Notes: generated from the sequence alone by a model not told the origin. A stretch of 37,610 nucleotides of DNA from Planctomycetota bacterium (GCA_021785435.1 JAJYFE010000026.1:1-37610); one strand, 5' to 3'; numbered from the stretch's first letter, positions 7,551 to 16,445 are shown. Numbers and translations: made by a program.

Positions 7551-8569
7551 GCGAATGGGCGGTGGTGAATTTTGCCCCGGCGAAATACTCCGTGGAATTA
7601 CGCCAGGTGGAGCGCCCGCCGATCGGGCCGGAAGACGTGCTGCTGGAAGTTGGCGCAGTGGGGGTTTGCGGCAGCGATCTGCACCAATGGACGGCGGATC
7701 ACAGTTGGCCGGTAAATTATCCGGTTATTCTGGGCCACGAATTTGCCGGAGTCATTGCCGAAACCGGGGCGCGGGCGACCGGATGGAACATCGGCCAGCG
7801 CGTGGTCAGCGAAACGGCGGCGGTGATTGATCTCAATAATCCCATGTCGCGGCAGGGACTGTACAACCTGGATCCCGGCCGAAAGGGCTTCGGCTATGGC
7901 GTCGACGGCGCCATGACGCGTTACGTGCGCGTGCCGGCCCGCTGTCTGCATCGGCTGCCGGATAATTTACCGCTCGAAAAAGCGGCGCTGACAGAACCGT
8001 GTTGTGTCGCCTTTAACGCCACGGTCCATAACGCGCGCATCCAACCGGGGGATCGGGTGGTGGTATTCGGGCCAGGCACCATCGGCATTTTGTGCGCAGC
8101 CATGGCCCGCTTGTGCGGCGCCACCGTCGCCATCGCGGGTTTGCCGCGCGACCGCGACCGGCTGGTGATCGCTCGAAAATATGGCTGTATTCCCATCGTG
8201 GAAGGCTTGGCCGACTGGGCCCAAGCCGGCGACGGCCTGGGGGTGGACGGCGTGATCGACGCGGCCGGCGTATCCGCCACTTTGCAAACCGCGTTGCAGA
8301 TAGTGCGCCCCAAGGGGTGGATCAGTAAAGTGGGCTGGGGGCCGCAGCCGCTGGGGTTTTCACTGGATCCGCTGGTGCATAAGAACATCACGCTGCAAGG
8401 CAGCTTCAGCCACAACTGGCCGGTGTGGGAGCGCGTGATCAACCTGCTGGCCTCCGGTCAACTGAATGTCGAGCCGATCCTCGGAGGCGTTTGGCCGCTG
8501 GCGCAATGGAAGGAAGCGTTCGAGAAAATGCATGACGGGAAGGTGGTCAAAGCGGTGCTCAAGCCATGA
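7547..8569 (+). CDS. Zinc-dependent alcohol dehydrogenase family protein (MDR)
   Basis: A 340-residue medium-chain dehydrogenase/reductase, probably oxidising a sugar alcohol or sugar acid hydroxyl with NAD(P). The catalytic zinc site is present: C41 in VCGSD, H64-E65 in LGHEFAG and E150 in LTEPCC. The dinucleotide fold has GPGTIG at 175-180. The usual four-cysteine structural zinc loop is missing. The region about residues 90-120 instead reads like AAVIDLNNPMSRQG and has no cysteine at all. The gene overlaps the HPS-like gene by ATGA. Its place between the HPS-like gene and an isomerase suggests a dehydrogenation step in the same pathway; the substrate is unknown. Confidence 0.88.
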   Translation: MSEWAVVNFAPAKYSVELRQVERPPIGPEDVLLEVGAVGVCGSDLHQWTADHSWPVNYPVILGHEFAGVIAETGARATGWNIGQRVVSETAAVIDLNNPMSRQGLYNLDPGRKGFGYGVDGAMTRYVRVPARCLHRLPDNLPLEKAALTEPCCVAFNATVHNARIQPGDRVVVFGPGTIGILCAAMARLCGATVAIAGLPRDRDRLVIARKYGCIPIVEGLADWAQAGDGLGVDGVIDAAGVSATLQTALQIVRPKGWISKVGWGPQPLGFSLDPLVHKNITLQGSFSHNWPVWERVINLLASGQLNVEPILGGVWPLAQWKEAFEKMHDGKVVKAVLKP

Positions 8570-8645
8570 ACGATTTCCGTGACGTGCAGCCCGGCTCGCC
8601 ACGAAGACACACCGGCACGAACGTACCAAGAATGGATCCGACCGT

Positions 8646-9554
8646 ATGCCCCAAGGCCCCCCGTTTTCCGTCAGCGAATTCACCACCTGGGACTTGTCGT
8701 TCGAGCAGGATGTGGCGTTGTATCAGCGCCTGGGTGTAACGGGCATCGAGGTCTGCGAGCGCAAGATCTCCCGGGATCCGGCGAAAGCACGCGAACAATT
8801 GGCCTGGCTGCGCGACCGCGGCCTGCAAGTCACCAGTGTGCAACCACGGGTCCATGCCCTATTTAAAGATTCCATGTGCCCGGAATTAGAGGACCCCCAG
8901 GAGCGGATGCGGCGTTATCGCCAGAGCATTGACCTGTTCGGCGACTGTTTTCCCGGACAAAACCTGCCGCTGGTGACCATCGGCGGCAACGCCCCCGCTT
9001 ATAATTTTCGCCTGGCGTATGAAACGGCCCACCGGCTGTATCCGAACCTGGCGCGCTATGCGGCGGATCATGGGGTGCGCATCATGTTCGAACCACTGCA
9101 TCCCGTGCTCATGAATGCCGATACTTTCGTCGGTTCCCTGGAGGACGCCCTGCGCCTGATCGATGCGGTCAACCAGCCGAATTTCGGCTTAATGCTTGAT
9201 GTCTGGCATGTCTGGCATGAACACGACATAGCGCGGCGCCTCGCCGCCTTGCCCCGACCGCCCATGGCCGTTCATATATGTGACTGGCCTCGGTTGGGAC
9301 CGCGGGGGCCGGCCGACCGGGTCCTGCCAGGACAGGGAAGTATTAACTTGCCGGCTCTGTTGGGCGGCCTCGAGGCCGCCGGGTATCAAGGCGCGTACTG
9401 CCTGGAAATTTTCTCCGCCCATCAGTGGCCGGATTCGCTGTGGCGGCGGGATCCGGCGGAGGTGCTTGCCGCCGGGCGAGAGGGCTTTTATAACGCCTGG
9501 CGCAACCGTTCGCGGATCGCAGTGGCAAGCGCCGGGTTGGGTTCAGGTCCGTGA
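8646..9554 (+). CDS. Sugar phosphate isomerase/epimerase (xylose isomerase-like TIM barrel)
   Basis: A 302-residue AP-endonuclease-2/xylose-isomerase-like TIM barrel. The metal-binding set is in the expected order: E149 (MFEPLH), D185 (LMLDVWHVWH), H210 (AVHICDW) and E254 (YCLEIFS). Relatives include myo-inosose dehydratases (IolE), inosose isomerases (IolI), hydroxypyruvate isomerases and keto-sugar 3-epimerases, and the sequence alone does not choose among them. The ATG at 8646 has only a weak ribosome binding site. The gene lies 76 bp after the dehydrogenase and belongs to the same operon. The stop codon falls inside the CGTGAACGGTT motif. Confidence 0.82.
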   Translation: MPQGPPFSVSEFTTWDLSFEQDVALYQRLGVTGIEVCERKISRDPAKAREQLAWLRDRGLQVTSVQPRVHALFKDSMCPELEDPQERMRRYRQSIDLFGDCFPGQNLPLVTIGGNAPAYNFRLAYETAHRLYPNLARYAADHGVRIMFEPLHPVLMNADTFVGSLEDALRLIDAVNQPNFGLMLDVWHVWHEHDIARRLAALPRPPMAVHICDWPRLGPRGPADRVLPGQGSINLPALLGGLEAAGYQGAYCLEIFSAHQWPDSLWRRDPAEVLAAGREGFYNAWRNRSRIAVASAGLGSGP

Positions 9555-9562
9555 ACGGTTAC
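9548..9562. repeat. CGTGAACGGTT motif, copy 3
   Basis: TCCGTGAACGGTTAC overlaps the stop codon of the preceding isomerase gene and is identical over 15 bp to the reverse complement of 4329-4343. Confidence 0.4.
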
Positions 9563-9645
9563 CGCTGGTCAGTCCCGCCGCCCGCCCGGCGGATGGGAAG
9601 CAGAACCGGCGCGACGGCCCGGATTGAATCATGGGAAGGGGCAAC

Positions 9646-10419
9646 ATGCGGCTAAAAAACCAAGTCATCATCGTCACCGGCAGCACGACGGGTATTGGTG
9701 AAGCCATCGCCCGGCGCTGCGTGACGGAAGGCGCCAAGGTGCTTATTCACGGCACCCGGCGCCAGGCCGGCGAGCGCATCGTCGCAGCGCTGGGGGCGAC
9801 GGCGCGGCTGCATATCGACGATTTAACCGATCCCGCCGCACCGGCCCGCCTGGTGGCCGCCGCGATCGGGGCTTTCGGGCAGCTGGATGGCCTGGTCAAC
9901 AACGCGGCCTGGGTGGTGCGCAGCAATATTCAGAACACGGATGCCGCCCTGTTCGACCGCGTGATGGCCACGAACGTACGCGCTCCGTTGTTGCTGGTTC
10001 AGGCCGCTCTGGAATATCTGGTGAAAAGCCGCGGCAGCGTGCTGAACATCGGTTCCATCAACGCCTACACCGGGGAACCGGATCTCCTGGCTTACAGCGT
10101 TTCCAAGGGAGCGCTCATGACATTATCCCGGAATCTGGCCGACGGTTTGGCGTCGCGCGGGGTGCGGGTGAATCATTTCAATGTGGGCTGGGTGCTTACG
10201 CCCAACGAATATAAATTGAAACTGGGCCAGGGATTTCCCGCCGATTGGCCGGAGCATATCCCCCGCGCCTTCGCGCCCTCGGGCCGGATACTTACTCCGG
10301 AGCATATCGCCGCGGCGGCGGTATACTGGCTGGGCGATGAAAGCCGACCTATTTCCGGCAGCGTTCTGGAGCTGGAACAGTATCCGATCATCGGCCGCAA
10401 TCCGAACAAAGGAGACTAA
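9646..10419 (+). CDS. Short-chain dehydrogenase/reductase
   Basis: About 257 residues, a classical SDR of the FabG/glucose dehydrogenase type, oxidising or reducing a hydroxyl on the pathway intermediate with NAD(P). The cofactor motif TGSTTGIG is at 11-18 and NNAA at 85-88. The catalytic residues are S137 (IGSINAYTG), Y150 and K154 (YSVSK). I chose the ATG at 9646 because GGAAGGGG lies just upstream; an ATG at 9631 would put that site inside the gene. The next gene starts 1 nt after the stop codon, so the two are translationally linked. Confidence 0.88.
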   Translation: MRLKNQVIIVTGSTTGIGEAIARRCVTEGAKVLIHGTRRQAGERIVAALGATARLHIDDLTDPAAPARLVAAAIGAFGQLDGLVNNAAWVVRSNIQNTDAALFDRVMATNVRAPLLLVQAALEYLVKSRGSVLNIGSINAYTGEPDLLAYSVSKGALMTLSRNLADGLASRGVRVNHFNVGWVLTPNEYKLKLGQGFPADWPEHIPRAFAPSGRILTPEHIAAAAVYWLGDESRPISGSVLELEQYPIIGRNPNKGD

Positions 10420-10420
10420 G

Positions 10421-11311
10421 ATGCCCCGCCTGGCGGCATTTCCCAAAGCGTTTCTGGATGGGTTATGTGTGGATGGCTCCATGTCCCTGCGCCAGTGGAT
10501 TGATCTGGCCGGAGGCTTGGATGTCGAGGGCTTGGAATTTTACAGCGGATTTACGGACTTGAAGGACGAGCGTCAGTGGCCGGCCTTCCGAAAATTGGTC
10601 GAAGCCCAGGGGCGGTGTATTCCCATGCTGTGCTGTTCGCCCGATTTCAGCCATCCGGACCCGGCTTTCCGCGCCTGCGAGGTGGCGCGGGAAAAACGTT
10701 TCATCGATATGACTGTCGCCCTGGGCGGCCAGTATTGTCGGGTGCTTTCCGGCCAGCGCCGACCTGAAGTCAAACGCCAGGAGGGCCTGAACTACGTGGT
10801 GGAATGCATCCAGCAGTGCCTGCCCTACGCGGCCGAGCGCTCGGTGACATTGATTCTGGAGAATCATTATAAAGATGGCTTTTGGCAGTATCCCGAATTC
10901 GCCCAGAAAATGGATATTTTCTGCGAGCTGCTGGGGCGAATTGAGGCCCCCAATTTTGGCGTCAACTACGACCCGAGCAATACCATCCTGGCCGGCGAAG
11001 ATCCACTGGAGTTGCTGCGGCGGATCAAACATCGCGTGGTCACGATGCACGCCAGCGACCGCTATCTGGCCGAAGGCACGCTGGACGACCTGCGCCGCGA
11101 GGAAGATGTGCTCGGCTACGCCCAACGGCTGCGCCATGGTGAAATCGGGCGCGGCATGAACGATTACGACGCGATTTTCACGGAACTCCGTGCGGCCGGC
11201 TTTGACGGCTGGATCAGCATTGAGGACGGCGTGGACGGTATGGAGCAACTGCGCGGCAGTGTCGCCTTCCTGCGTAAAAAAATGCGCCAGTACTGGCCGG
11301 CAGACGGATAG
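10421..11311 (+). CDS. Sugar phosphate isomerase/epimerase, second paralogue
   Basis: A 296-residue TIM barrel of the same broad superfamily as the product of 8646-9554 but clearly divergent. The metal-binding set is E147 (LILENHYKD), D184 (VNYDPSNT), H210 (VTMHASDR) and E268 (ISIEDG). The start is fixed by GGAG 7 nt before the ATG at 10421, which immediately follows the SDR stop codon. The insert with EGTLDDLRREEDVLGY between the His and the last Glu resembles members annotated near inositol and keto-sugar pathways. It is the last gene of the operon. Having two such isomerases, an SDR and an MDR together is typical of inositol-like or rare-sugar degradation; the substrate is not identifiable. 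Confidence 0.82.
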   Translation: MPRLAAFPKAFLDGLCVDGSMSLRQWIDLAGGLDVEGLEFYSGFTDLKDERQWPAFRKLVEAQGRCIPMLCCSPDFSHPDPAFRACEVAREKRFIDMTVALGGQYCRVLSGQRRPEVKRQEGLNYVVECIQQCLPYAAERSVTLILENHYKDGFWQYPEFAQKMDIFCELLGRIEAPNFGVNYDPSNTILAGEDPLELLRRIKHRVVTMHASDRYLAEGTLDDLRREEDVLGYAQRLRHGEIGRGMNDYDAIFTELRAAGFDGWISIEDGVDGMEQLRGSVAFLRKKMRQYWPADG

Positions 11312-11449
11312 GCCGTGCGCACCGCTTGCCCCGCCGGAGGCGGGTTCCGGCACGCCGGAATAGATCACCCTTGCGGCAATGCGGCCTTACGAGCGTGTAC
11401 CAACTGTCCGATCATCATCCGATGTTGCGGCGTTGCGGCGACAGCAACT

Positions 11450-12259
11450 ATGGCCATCCCCTGGCGGATTTACCGTTACCGAACTATCTCTTCCACCCAG
11501 ACGCTGGCGCTGGCCCACGCCCGCCGCCTGCTGATGCGACAGACCACGGATGCACCCGGGGCGCTGGTGGCCGCGTACGTAGCGCGAACGCAAACCCATG
11601 GTTATGGGCAGCATGGCCGCCGCTGGCGCAGTCCACCGGGCGGTTTGTATTTAAGTGCGGTTTTCGCTCCTTGGCCCGTGGAGGACACCGTGGCGGGCCA
11701 GGGTCTGGCGCCTCTGCTGCCCCTGGCCATGGGAGTGGGAATTGTGCGTGCCGCACGGTCCCGCGGCCTGACCGCCGTCCTCCGCTGGCCGAACGATATA
11801 CTCCTGGATGATAAAAAAATCGCCGGGGTGTTGTGCCAGGGGGTCTGCGCTGGTCAGCGTCGGTCCTTGGTAGTGGGGGTGGGTATCAATATTAATAATG
11901 ATCCCTGCGCCTGGGGAGGCGGTTGGAAATCTCTGGCGACGAGCTGGCGCGCCAGCACGGGCCGGTCCTACCATCTCGAGGCGGTGTTGCACGAGGTACT
12001 GCGGCGCCTGGACACGGCGGCGCGCCAGGTCCTGGCCGGCGCCGGCCGCCGCGCCGCCCTGCTCGCCGCCATCGGCCGCCTGGATGCTTTGGCGGGCAGG
12101 CTCGTCACGGTCCGCAGCGGCGGCGTGATCGTCACGGGCCGCGCCGCTGGAATCACCGTCACCGGCGCTCTGCGCCTCCGCACCGGGCAGGGGTGGCGCC
12201 AGTTCGAGACAGCTGCCGTCGAAGCCGTCGACGGTGAAGCGATCCGTCCTAAGCCGTAA
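11450..12259 (+). CDS. birA: Biotin--[acetyl-CoA-carboxylase] ligase, catalytic-only form
   Basis: About 269 residues. It activates biotin as biotinyl-AMP and attaches it to biotin-carboxyl-carrier proteins in the cytoplasm. Family motifs are the nucleotide loop GYGQHGRRWRSPPGGLYLS at about 51-69, RWPNDILL at 112-119 (usually KWPND), the catalytic DDKKIAGVLCQ at 120-130, and GVGININ. The N-terminal winged helix of repressor-type BirA is absent, so it should not regulate transcription. The start at ATG 11450 gives the usual beginning of the domain (IYRYRTISSTQTLA). The frame is open back to 11315, but that extension has no matching domain. It is encoded upstream of the secretion operon with no obvious functional link. 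Confidence 0.88.
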   Translation: MAIPWRIYRYRTISSTQTLALAHARRLLMRQTTDAPGALVAAYVARTQTHGYGQHGRRWRSPPGGLYLSAVFAPWPVEDTVAGQGLAPLLPLAMGVGIVRAARSRGLTAVLRWPNDILLDDKKIAGVLCQGVCAGQRRSLVVGVGININNDPCAWGGGWKSLATSWRASTGRSYHLEAVLHEVLRRLDTAARQVLAGAGRRAALLAAIGRLDALAGRLVTVRSGGVIVTGRAAGITVTGALRLRTGQGWRQFETAAVEAVDGEAIRPKP

Positions 12260-12314
12260 CTATCCGTCGGTTCATGCGTTTAGTTTTGGTAGGTCCAAGC
12301 AGGGGAGTCTCGCG

Positions 12315-12863
12315 ATGCGCGGAGCGAACAGTTTTTGGGGGGTGCTGGCGCTGGTGCTAAGTCTCAGCTTGGCAGGGGTGGTCCGGTCGGCGGCGCCCCA
12401 TGGTCCTGGTCCAGACGCTCCTGGGCCTGGCGGGCCGGCGCGATTTGCCGGTCGCCAGCACGGCTGGAGGGAGATGAACTTTCAGCGGAGACAGCAGCGG
12501 ATGCTCAATCGCATCAAGCAGGAACTCAAGGTGACGGATGCGGAATGGGCGGTGCTTAAACCGCAAGTGCAGCAGGTTCAGCAGCTTCAGTTCGAATCGC
12601 GCCTCGCGGCTTTTATGTGGCGGTTCCATCGCCGTGGCATGGTTTGGCCTGCCAATCCCCTGGTCCAAGCCATGCAGGCTCTGGCGGGAACGTTGCACGA
12701 TCCTCACGCGACCGCGGCGCAGATCAGGGGCAAGCTGGCGGCGTTGCGCCTGGCCCGGGAGGCGGCTGCGGCGAAACTCATGGCGGCCCAGCGCCATCTC
12801 CGCGGGTTGTTGACGCTCCGCCAGGAAGCGGTACTGGTGGAGCAGGGCCTGCTCGATTACTAG
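12315..12863 (+). CDS. Secreted small protein, Spy/CpxP-like architecture
   Basis: About 182 residues. The N-terminus has a signal peptide (hydrophobic VLALVLSLSLAGVV, cleavage probably near SAA). Then comes a Pro/Gly-rich stretch and an Arg/Gln-rich helical region with ELKVTDAEWAVLKPQVQQVQ. The pattern of an LT-x-W/Q-like turn followed by long charged helices resembles periplasmic Spy/CpxP and related zinc-resistance-type proteins, but the match is structural in nature and weak. The ATG at 12315 has GGGAG upstream, and the product then begins with a normal signal peptide. It sits about 120 bp before gspE. Confidence 0.6.
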   Translation: MRGANSFWGVLALVLSLSLAGVVRSAAPHGPGPDAPGPGGPARFAGRQHGWREMNFQRRQQRMLNRIKQELKVTDAEWAVLKPQVQQVQQLQFESRLAAFMWRFHRRGMVWPANPLVQAMQALAGTLHDPHATAAQIRGKLAALRLAREAAAAKLMAAQRHLRGLLTLRQEAVLVEQGLLDY

Positions 12864-12984
12864 GCGGCTCTTAGCCCCCGGTCCGCCCAACTTAGCAACC
12901 AGCGCTTCGGAGGCAACCGGGCAACCGCCGGTCCCAGCGGGCCGGTCGGGTAGAGAGGCGGGCTTGGCGCTGGTTGGCACGATT

Positions 12985-14691
12985 ATGGATGATGTGGCGG
13001 CGATCTTGAAGCACGCCGGCGTGGTGGATGCCGCGGGCGCCGACAAGCTGCGCACCGCGGCGCGAACGGCCCCGCTGGACGAAGTGATCCGGCAGGCGGC
13101 GCCCGAGGCGGCCGCACTGCGCGCGCTGGCGGAGCATTTCGGCGTGCCCTATCTGGAGGCGGTCGATGGCGCGGTCGCCAAGCCATTCCTGGCGCAGTTC
13201 CCGGTGCGTATCCTGCTGAAGTTCCACTTATTGCCGTTGCGTGAAGAAGGCGGAGTGTTGGTGGTGGCGACGGGCGACCTGTTCGACACCGCCGGGCTGG
13301 ATGAACTGCGCTTAGCCGCCGCCCGGGAGGTGCGCCCCGTGCTTTGTCCCCGCGGGGAAATTGACCGCTGCACCAAGCGGCTGCTCGGCGTGGGGGCCGA
13401 CACCCTGCAATCGCTGGCCGGAGAGGCCGAGGTCAATGTCATCGAGAACGGCCGTGCCGACGAAGACCTGGACCTTACGGTGGCGGCGCAGGATGCCTCG
13501 ATCATTCGCTTTGTCAATCAAGTGCTGGCCGAAGCGTTGGAGCTTCGGGCCACCGACGTGCATGTGGAGCCGTTTGAGAACCAGCTGCGCGTGCGTTACC
13601 GCATTGACGGCGTGCTGCAGGAGGCGAATATTCCGCCGGAGGTGCGCCGCTATCACGCGGCGATTGTATCCCGGCTGAAAATATTAAGTCATCTGGACAT
13701 CGCCGAGAAGCGCCTGCCGCAGGATGGACGGATCCGGGTGAAGATGGCGGGGCGCGAAATCGACCTGCGGGTATCGGTGATTCCGATGATTCACGGCGAG
13801 GCGGTGGTGTTGCGCATTCTCGACCGCGGCGACGCCCTGCTGGGGCTGGAACACCTGGGCATGGCCCCGCGCGACCGGGCGCGGTTTGAGCGCATCCTGG
13901 AGTTGCCGCATGGCATCGTCCTGGTGACGGGTCCGACGGGTTCGGGTAAAACCACCACCCTCTACGCGGCGCTTTCGCGGATCAACACCGTGCAGCGCAA
14001 GATCATCACCATTGAAGACCCGGTGGAGTACCAGTTGCGCGGCATCAACCAGATCCAGGTGGCGACGAAAGCGGGCCTGACGTTTGCCACGGGGTTGCGT
14101 TCGATCCTGAGGCATGATCCGGACGTGGTTCTGGTCGGGGAGATCCGCGACGGCGAGACCGCGCGGATTGCCGTGCAGGCGTCGCTGACGGGCCATCTCG
14201 TTTTCAGCACCCTGCACACCAACGACGCCCCGAGCGCCCCGGCCCGCTTGATCGATATGGGGGTGGAACCCTACCTGGTGGCGTCGAGCTTGGAACTGGT
14301 TCTGGCCCAGCGCCTGGTGCGGCTGATCTGCCCGGAGTGTAAGGAGGTCGCGCCCAGCGGTCCTGGCGAGCCGGGCGCCTTGCAGGCGCAATACGGGGCG
14401 GTGGTGCCGGAAGTCGTTTACCACGGCCGCGGTTGTCGCGCCTGCATGGGCACGGGCTACCGTGGCCGGCAGGGCGTATTCGAAATGATGCCGGTGACGG
14501 AAGATATCCGGACCCTGATTGTGGGGCGGACTGCCGCCGGACAGATGCGTCGCGTGGCGCAGCAGCAGGGGATGAAAGGGCTTTGGGAGGATGGCTGGCG
14601 CCTGGTGCGCGAGGGCCGCACCACCATCGAAGAAGTGGTGAATAATACGATGGACGAGCAGCATGCCTTGGGTGAAGAGGCCCGTCCGTAA
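12985..14691 (+). CDS. gspE: Type II secretion system ATPase GspE
   Basis: About 568 residues, the cytoplasmic hexameric ATPase that powers pseudopilus assembly. The N-terminal domain (about 1-150) is of the GspE/PilB N-terminal type. The motor has Walker A GPTGSGKTT near residue 315, an Asp box, Walker B with DVVLVGEIRD near 377, and the His-box HLVFSTLHTNDA. Two CxxC pairs, CPECKE (about 449) and CRACMGTGY (about 484), form the zinc site found in GspE/PilB ATPases. I give the ATG at 12985; a TTG at 12964 with GAGAGG upstream is an alternative that adds seven residues. It heads the secretion operon; gspF follows after 75 bp. Confidence 0.93.
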   Translation: MDDVAAILKHAGVVDAAGADKLRTAARTAPLDEVIRQAAPEAAALRALAEHFGVPYLEAVDGAVAKPFLAQFPVRILLKFHLLPLREEGGVLVVATGDLFDTAGLDELRLAAAREVRPVLCPRGEIDRCTKRLLGVGADTLQSLAGEAEVNVIENGRADEDLDLTVAAQDASIIRFVNQVLAEALELRATDVHVEPFENQLRVRYRIDGVLQEANIPPEVRRYHAAIVSRLKILSHLDIAEKRLPQDGRIRVKMAGREIDLRVSVIPMIHGEAVVLRILDRGDALLGLEHLGMAPRDRARFERILELPHGIVLVTGPTGSGKTTTLYAALSRINTVQRKIITIEDPVEYQLRGINQIQVATKAGLTFATGLRSILRHDPDVVLVGEIRDGETARIAVQASLTGHLVFSTLHTNDAPSAPARLIDMGVEPYLVASSLELVLAQRLVRLICPECKEVAPSGPGEPGALQAQYGAVVPEVVYHGRGCRACMGTGYRGRQGVFEMMPVTEDIRTLIVGRTAAGQMRRVAQQQGMKGLWEDGWRLVREGRTTIEEVVNNTMDEQHALGEEARP

Positions 14692-14766
14692 CCGAAACCA
14701 CCGGATGGGCGGCGGGCGCCGCGGAAACCGTCGGGTTGAGCACCCCATGGCAATAGTGGCTTAATT

Positions 14767-15987
14767 ATGGCGATATTCAACTATACGGCACTGGCGGCGG
14801 ATGGCCGGACTACACGCGGAACCATACCCGCGGACAGCCGCAGCGCCGCCATCGCCGCAGTGCTGGGCCAGGGGCTGCACCCGGTGCAGATACAAGAACG
14901 GGCCGAGGTGAAGCCGTTAAAGCGGTCTCTGGCGTTGGGGCGCCGCGGATCGGTCAAGCGCGCCCAGGTCGAGGGGTTTACCCGCGAGTTGTCCAACCTT
15001 CTGGCCGGGGGCGTTCCCCTGGCGCGGGCGCTGGAATTGCTACGGCGCGAAGCGTTGGCGCCGGCCCCGCGCCAATTGTGGGGCGCTATCCACGACGATG
15101 TCGTCGGCGGCACGGCGCTGGCCGACGCCTTGGCCAAGCACCCCCGCGTTTTTTCCAGCATCTATGTAGCCATGGTGCGGGCCGGGGAAGCCGGTGGCTT
15201 TCTCGAATTGGTGCTGGCGCAGATCGCCGATTTCCGCACCCGCGAACGGGACCTGACCGGCAAGGTAAAGGCGGCGCTGGTGTACCCCTGCGTGTTGATC
15301 GTGCTGGCCACGGGCGTGCTGTCGTTCCTGCTGGTATTTTTCATCCCGACTTTTTCCAAGATGTTCCACCAATTGGGCGGTTCGCTGCCCGCGCTGACCC
15401 TGCTGATCCTGGCGGTGAGCCATCTGGTCACCCGCTATGGGTTGTTGGTGCTGGCGGTGGGCATCATCGGGGCAGTGCTGCTGTACCGCACCGCTCAATC
15501 GGCTGCGGGCCGGCGGGGCATGGAGCAGCTCATTTTACACACGCCTGTATTGGGCCGGGTCGTGGCGACTTTCGCGCTGGTGCGCTTCACCCGGCTGCTC
15601 GGAGCGCTGCTCGGCGCCGGGGTGCCGCTGGTGGCGTCGTTGCGGGTGGCCCGGGAAGCCATCGGCAACCAGACCCTTGCCGACACCGTCACCGCGGCCA
15701 TCGAGCAGGTGCAGCGCGGCACAGCGCTGGCGCGCAGCCTGGGAACCGGCGGTGGACTGCTGCCCAGTTCCGTGATCGAAGTGATCGCCATCGCCGAGGA
15801 AACCGGCCGGCTCGACAAGGAACTGGTGCGGCTCTCGAACACCTATGAGACGGAACTGGACCGGCAGTTGCGCATGCTCGTGGCCCTCGTGGAGCCGGCC
15901 ATGCTGTTCGTGATGGCCAGCCTGATCGGTACGATTGTCATCGGCATGTATCTGCCGATTTTCAGCCTCGAACAGATGATGAAATAG
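14767..15987 (+). CDS. gspF: Type II secretion system inner-membrane protein GspF
   Basis: A 406-residue polytopic platform protein that links the ATPase to the pseudopilus. It starts with the family's short N-terminal segment (MAIFNYTALAADGRTTRGT), followed by two repeated GspF domains. In each, a helical cytoplasmic part precedes hydrophobic segments (for example VLATGVLSFLLVFFIPTFSK, and at the C-terminus LFVMASLIGTIVIGMYLPIF). The TRELSNLLAGGVPLARALELL and TRLLGALLGAGVPLVASL blocks are the duplicated family signature. Length and domain order are normal. Confidence 0.93.
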   Translation: MAIFNYTALAADGRTTRGTIPADSRSAAIAAVLGQGLHPVQIQERAEVKPLKRSLALGRRGSVKRAQVEGFTRELSNLLAGGVPLARALELLRREALAPAPRQLWGAIHDDVVGGTALADALAKHPRVFSSIYVAMVRAGEAGGFLELVLAQIADFRTRERDLTGKVKAALVYPCVLIVLATGVLSFLLVFFIPTFSKMFHQLGGSLPALTLLILAVSHLVTRYGLLVLAVGIIGAVLLYRTAQSAAGRRGMEQLILHTPVLGRVVATFALVRFTRLLGALLGAGVPLVASLRVAREAIGNQTLADTVTAAIEQVQRGTALARSLGTGGGLLPSSVIEVIAIAEETGRLDKELVRLSNTYETELDRQLRMLVALVEPAMLFVMASLIGTIVIGMYLPIFSLEQMMK

Positions 15988-16010
15988 GTTTTCCCGTGGA
16001 GTGTGTGACT

Positions 16011-16445
16011 ATGTCAGTTTTCGGTCCGCCGCGGCGCAGCGGCTTCACGCTGATTGAACTGCTGCTGGTGCTGGTGATTCTGGCGATTTTGGCGGGCATC
16101 GTCGTGCCCATGTTCGTCGGGCGCGCCGAACAGGCACGGGTAACCCGCGCCCAGACGGACATCGCCAACATAGCCTCCGCGCTGGACACGTTCGAAATTG
16201 ACAACGGGCGCTATCCCACGACAGCCGAGGGCCTGCAGGCCTTGATCGTGCAGCCACCGAACATGCCCAACTGGCATGGACCGTATGTGAAAGGCAGCCA
16301 CGTGCCGTTGGATCCCTGGGGGCACCCGTACCAGTATCAATGCCCCGGCCAGCACTCCACCGATGGCTACGACCTGTGGTCGTACGGTCCCAGCGGGCAG
16401 GCCGGCGGCAGCGGGGAAATCACGAACTGGGGAAAAAGTCAATGA
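16011..16445 (+). CDS. gspG: Type II secretion major pseudopilin GspG
   Basis: About 144 residues. The prepilin site is RSG/FTLIELLLVLVILAILA with Glu at +5 after cleavage, followed by the helix of the pilin core. The C-terminal part has the GspG hallmarks: ALDTFEIDNGRYPTTAEGL, the WHGPYVKG block and a PLDPWGHPYQY calcium-site segment. The ATG at 16011 has GGAG at 15998-16001; a GTG at 15996 is possible. The stop codon overlaps the gspH start (ATGA at 16442). Confidence 0.95.
   Translation: MSVFGPPRRSGFTLIELLLVLVILAILAGIVVPMFVGRAEQARVTRAQTDIANIASALDTFEIDNGRYPTTAEGLQALIVQPPNMPNWHGPYVKGSHVPLDPWGHPYQYQCPGQHSTDGYDLWSYGPSGQAGGSGEITNWGKSQ

Noticed and set aside
13684..14748. 354-codon open frame on the minus strand opposite gspE
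   Set aside because: It lies antisense to the Walker A/B region of gspE and has no recognisable domain.
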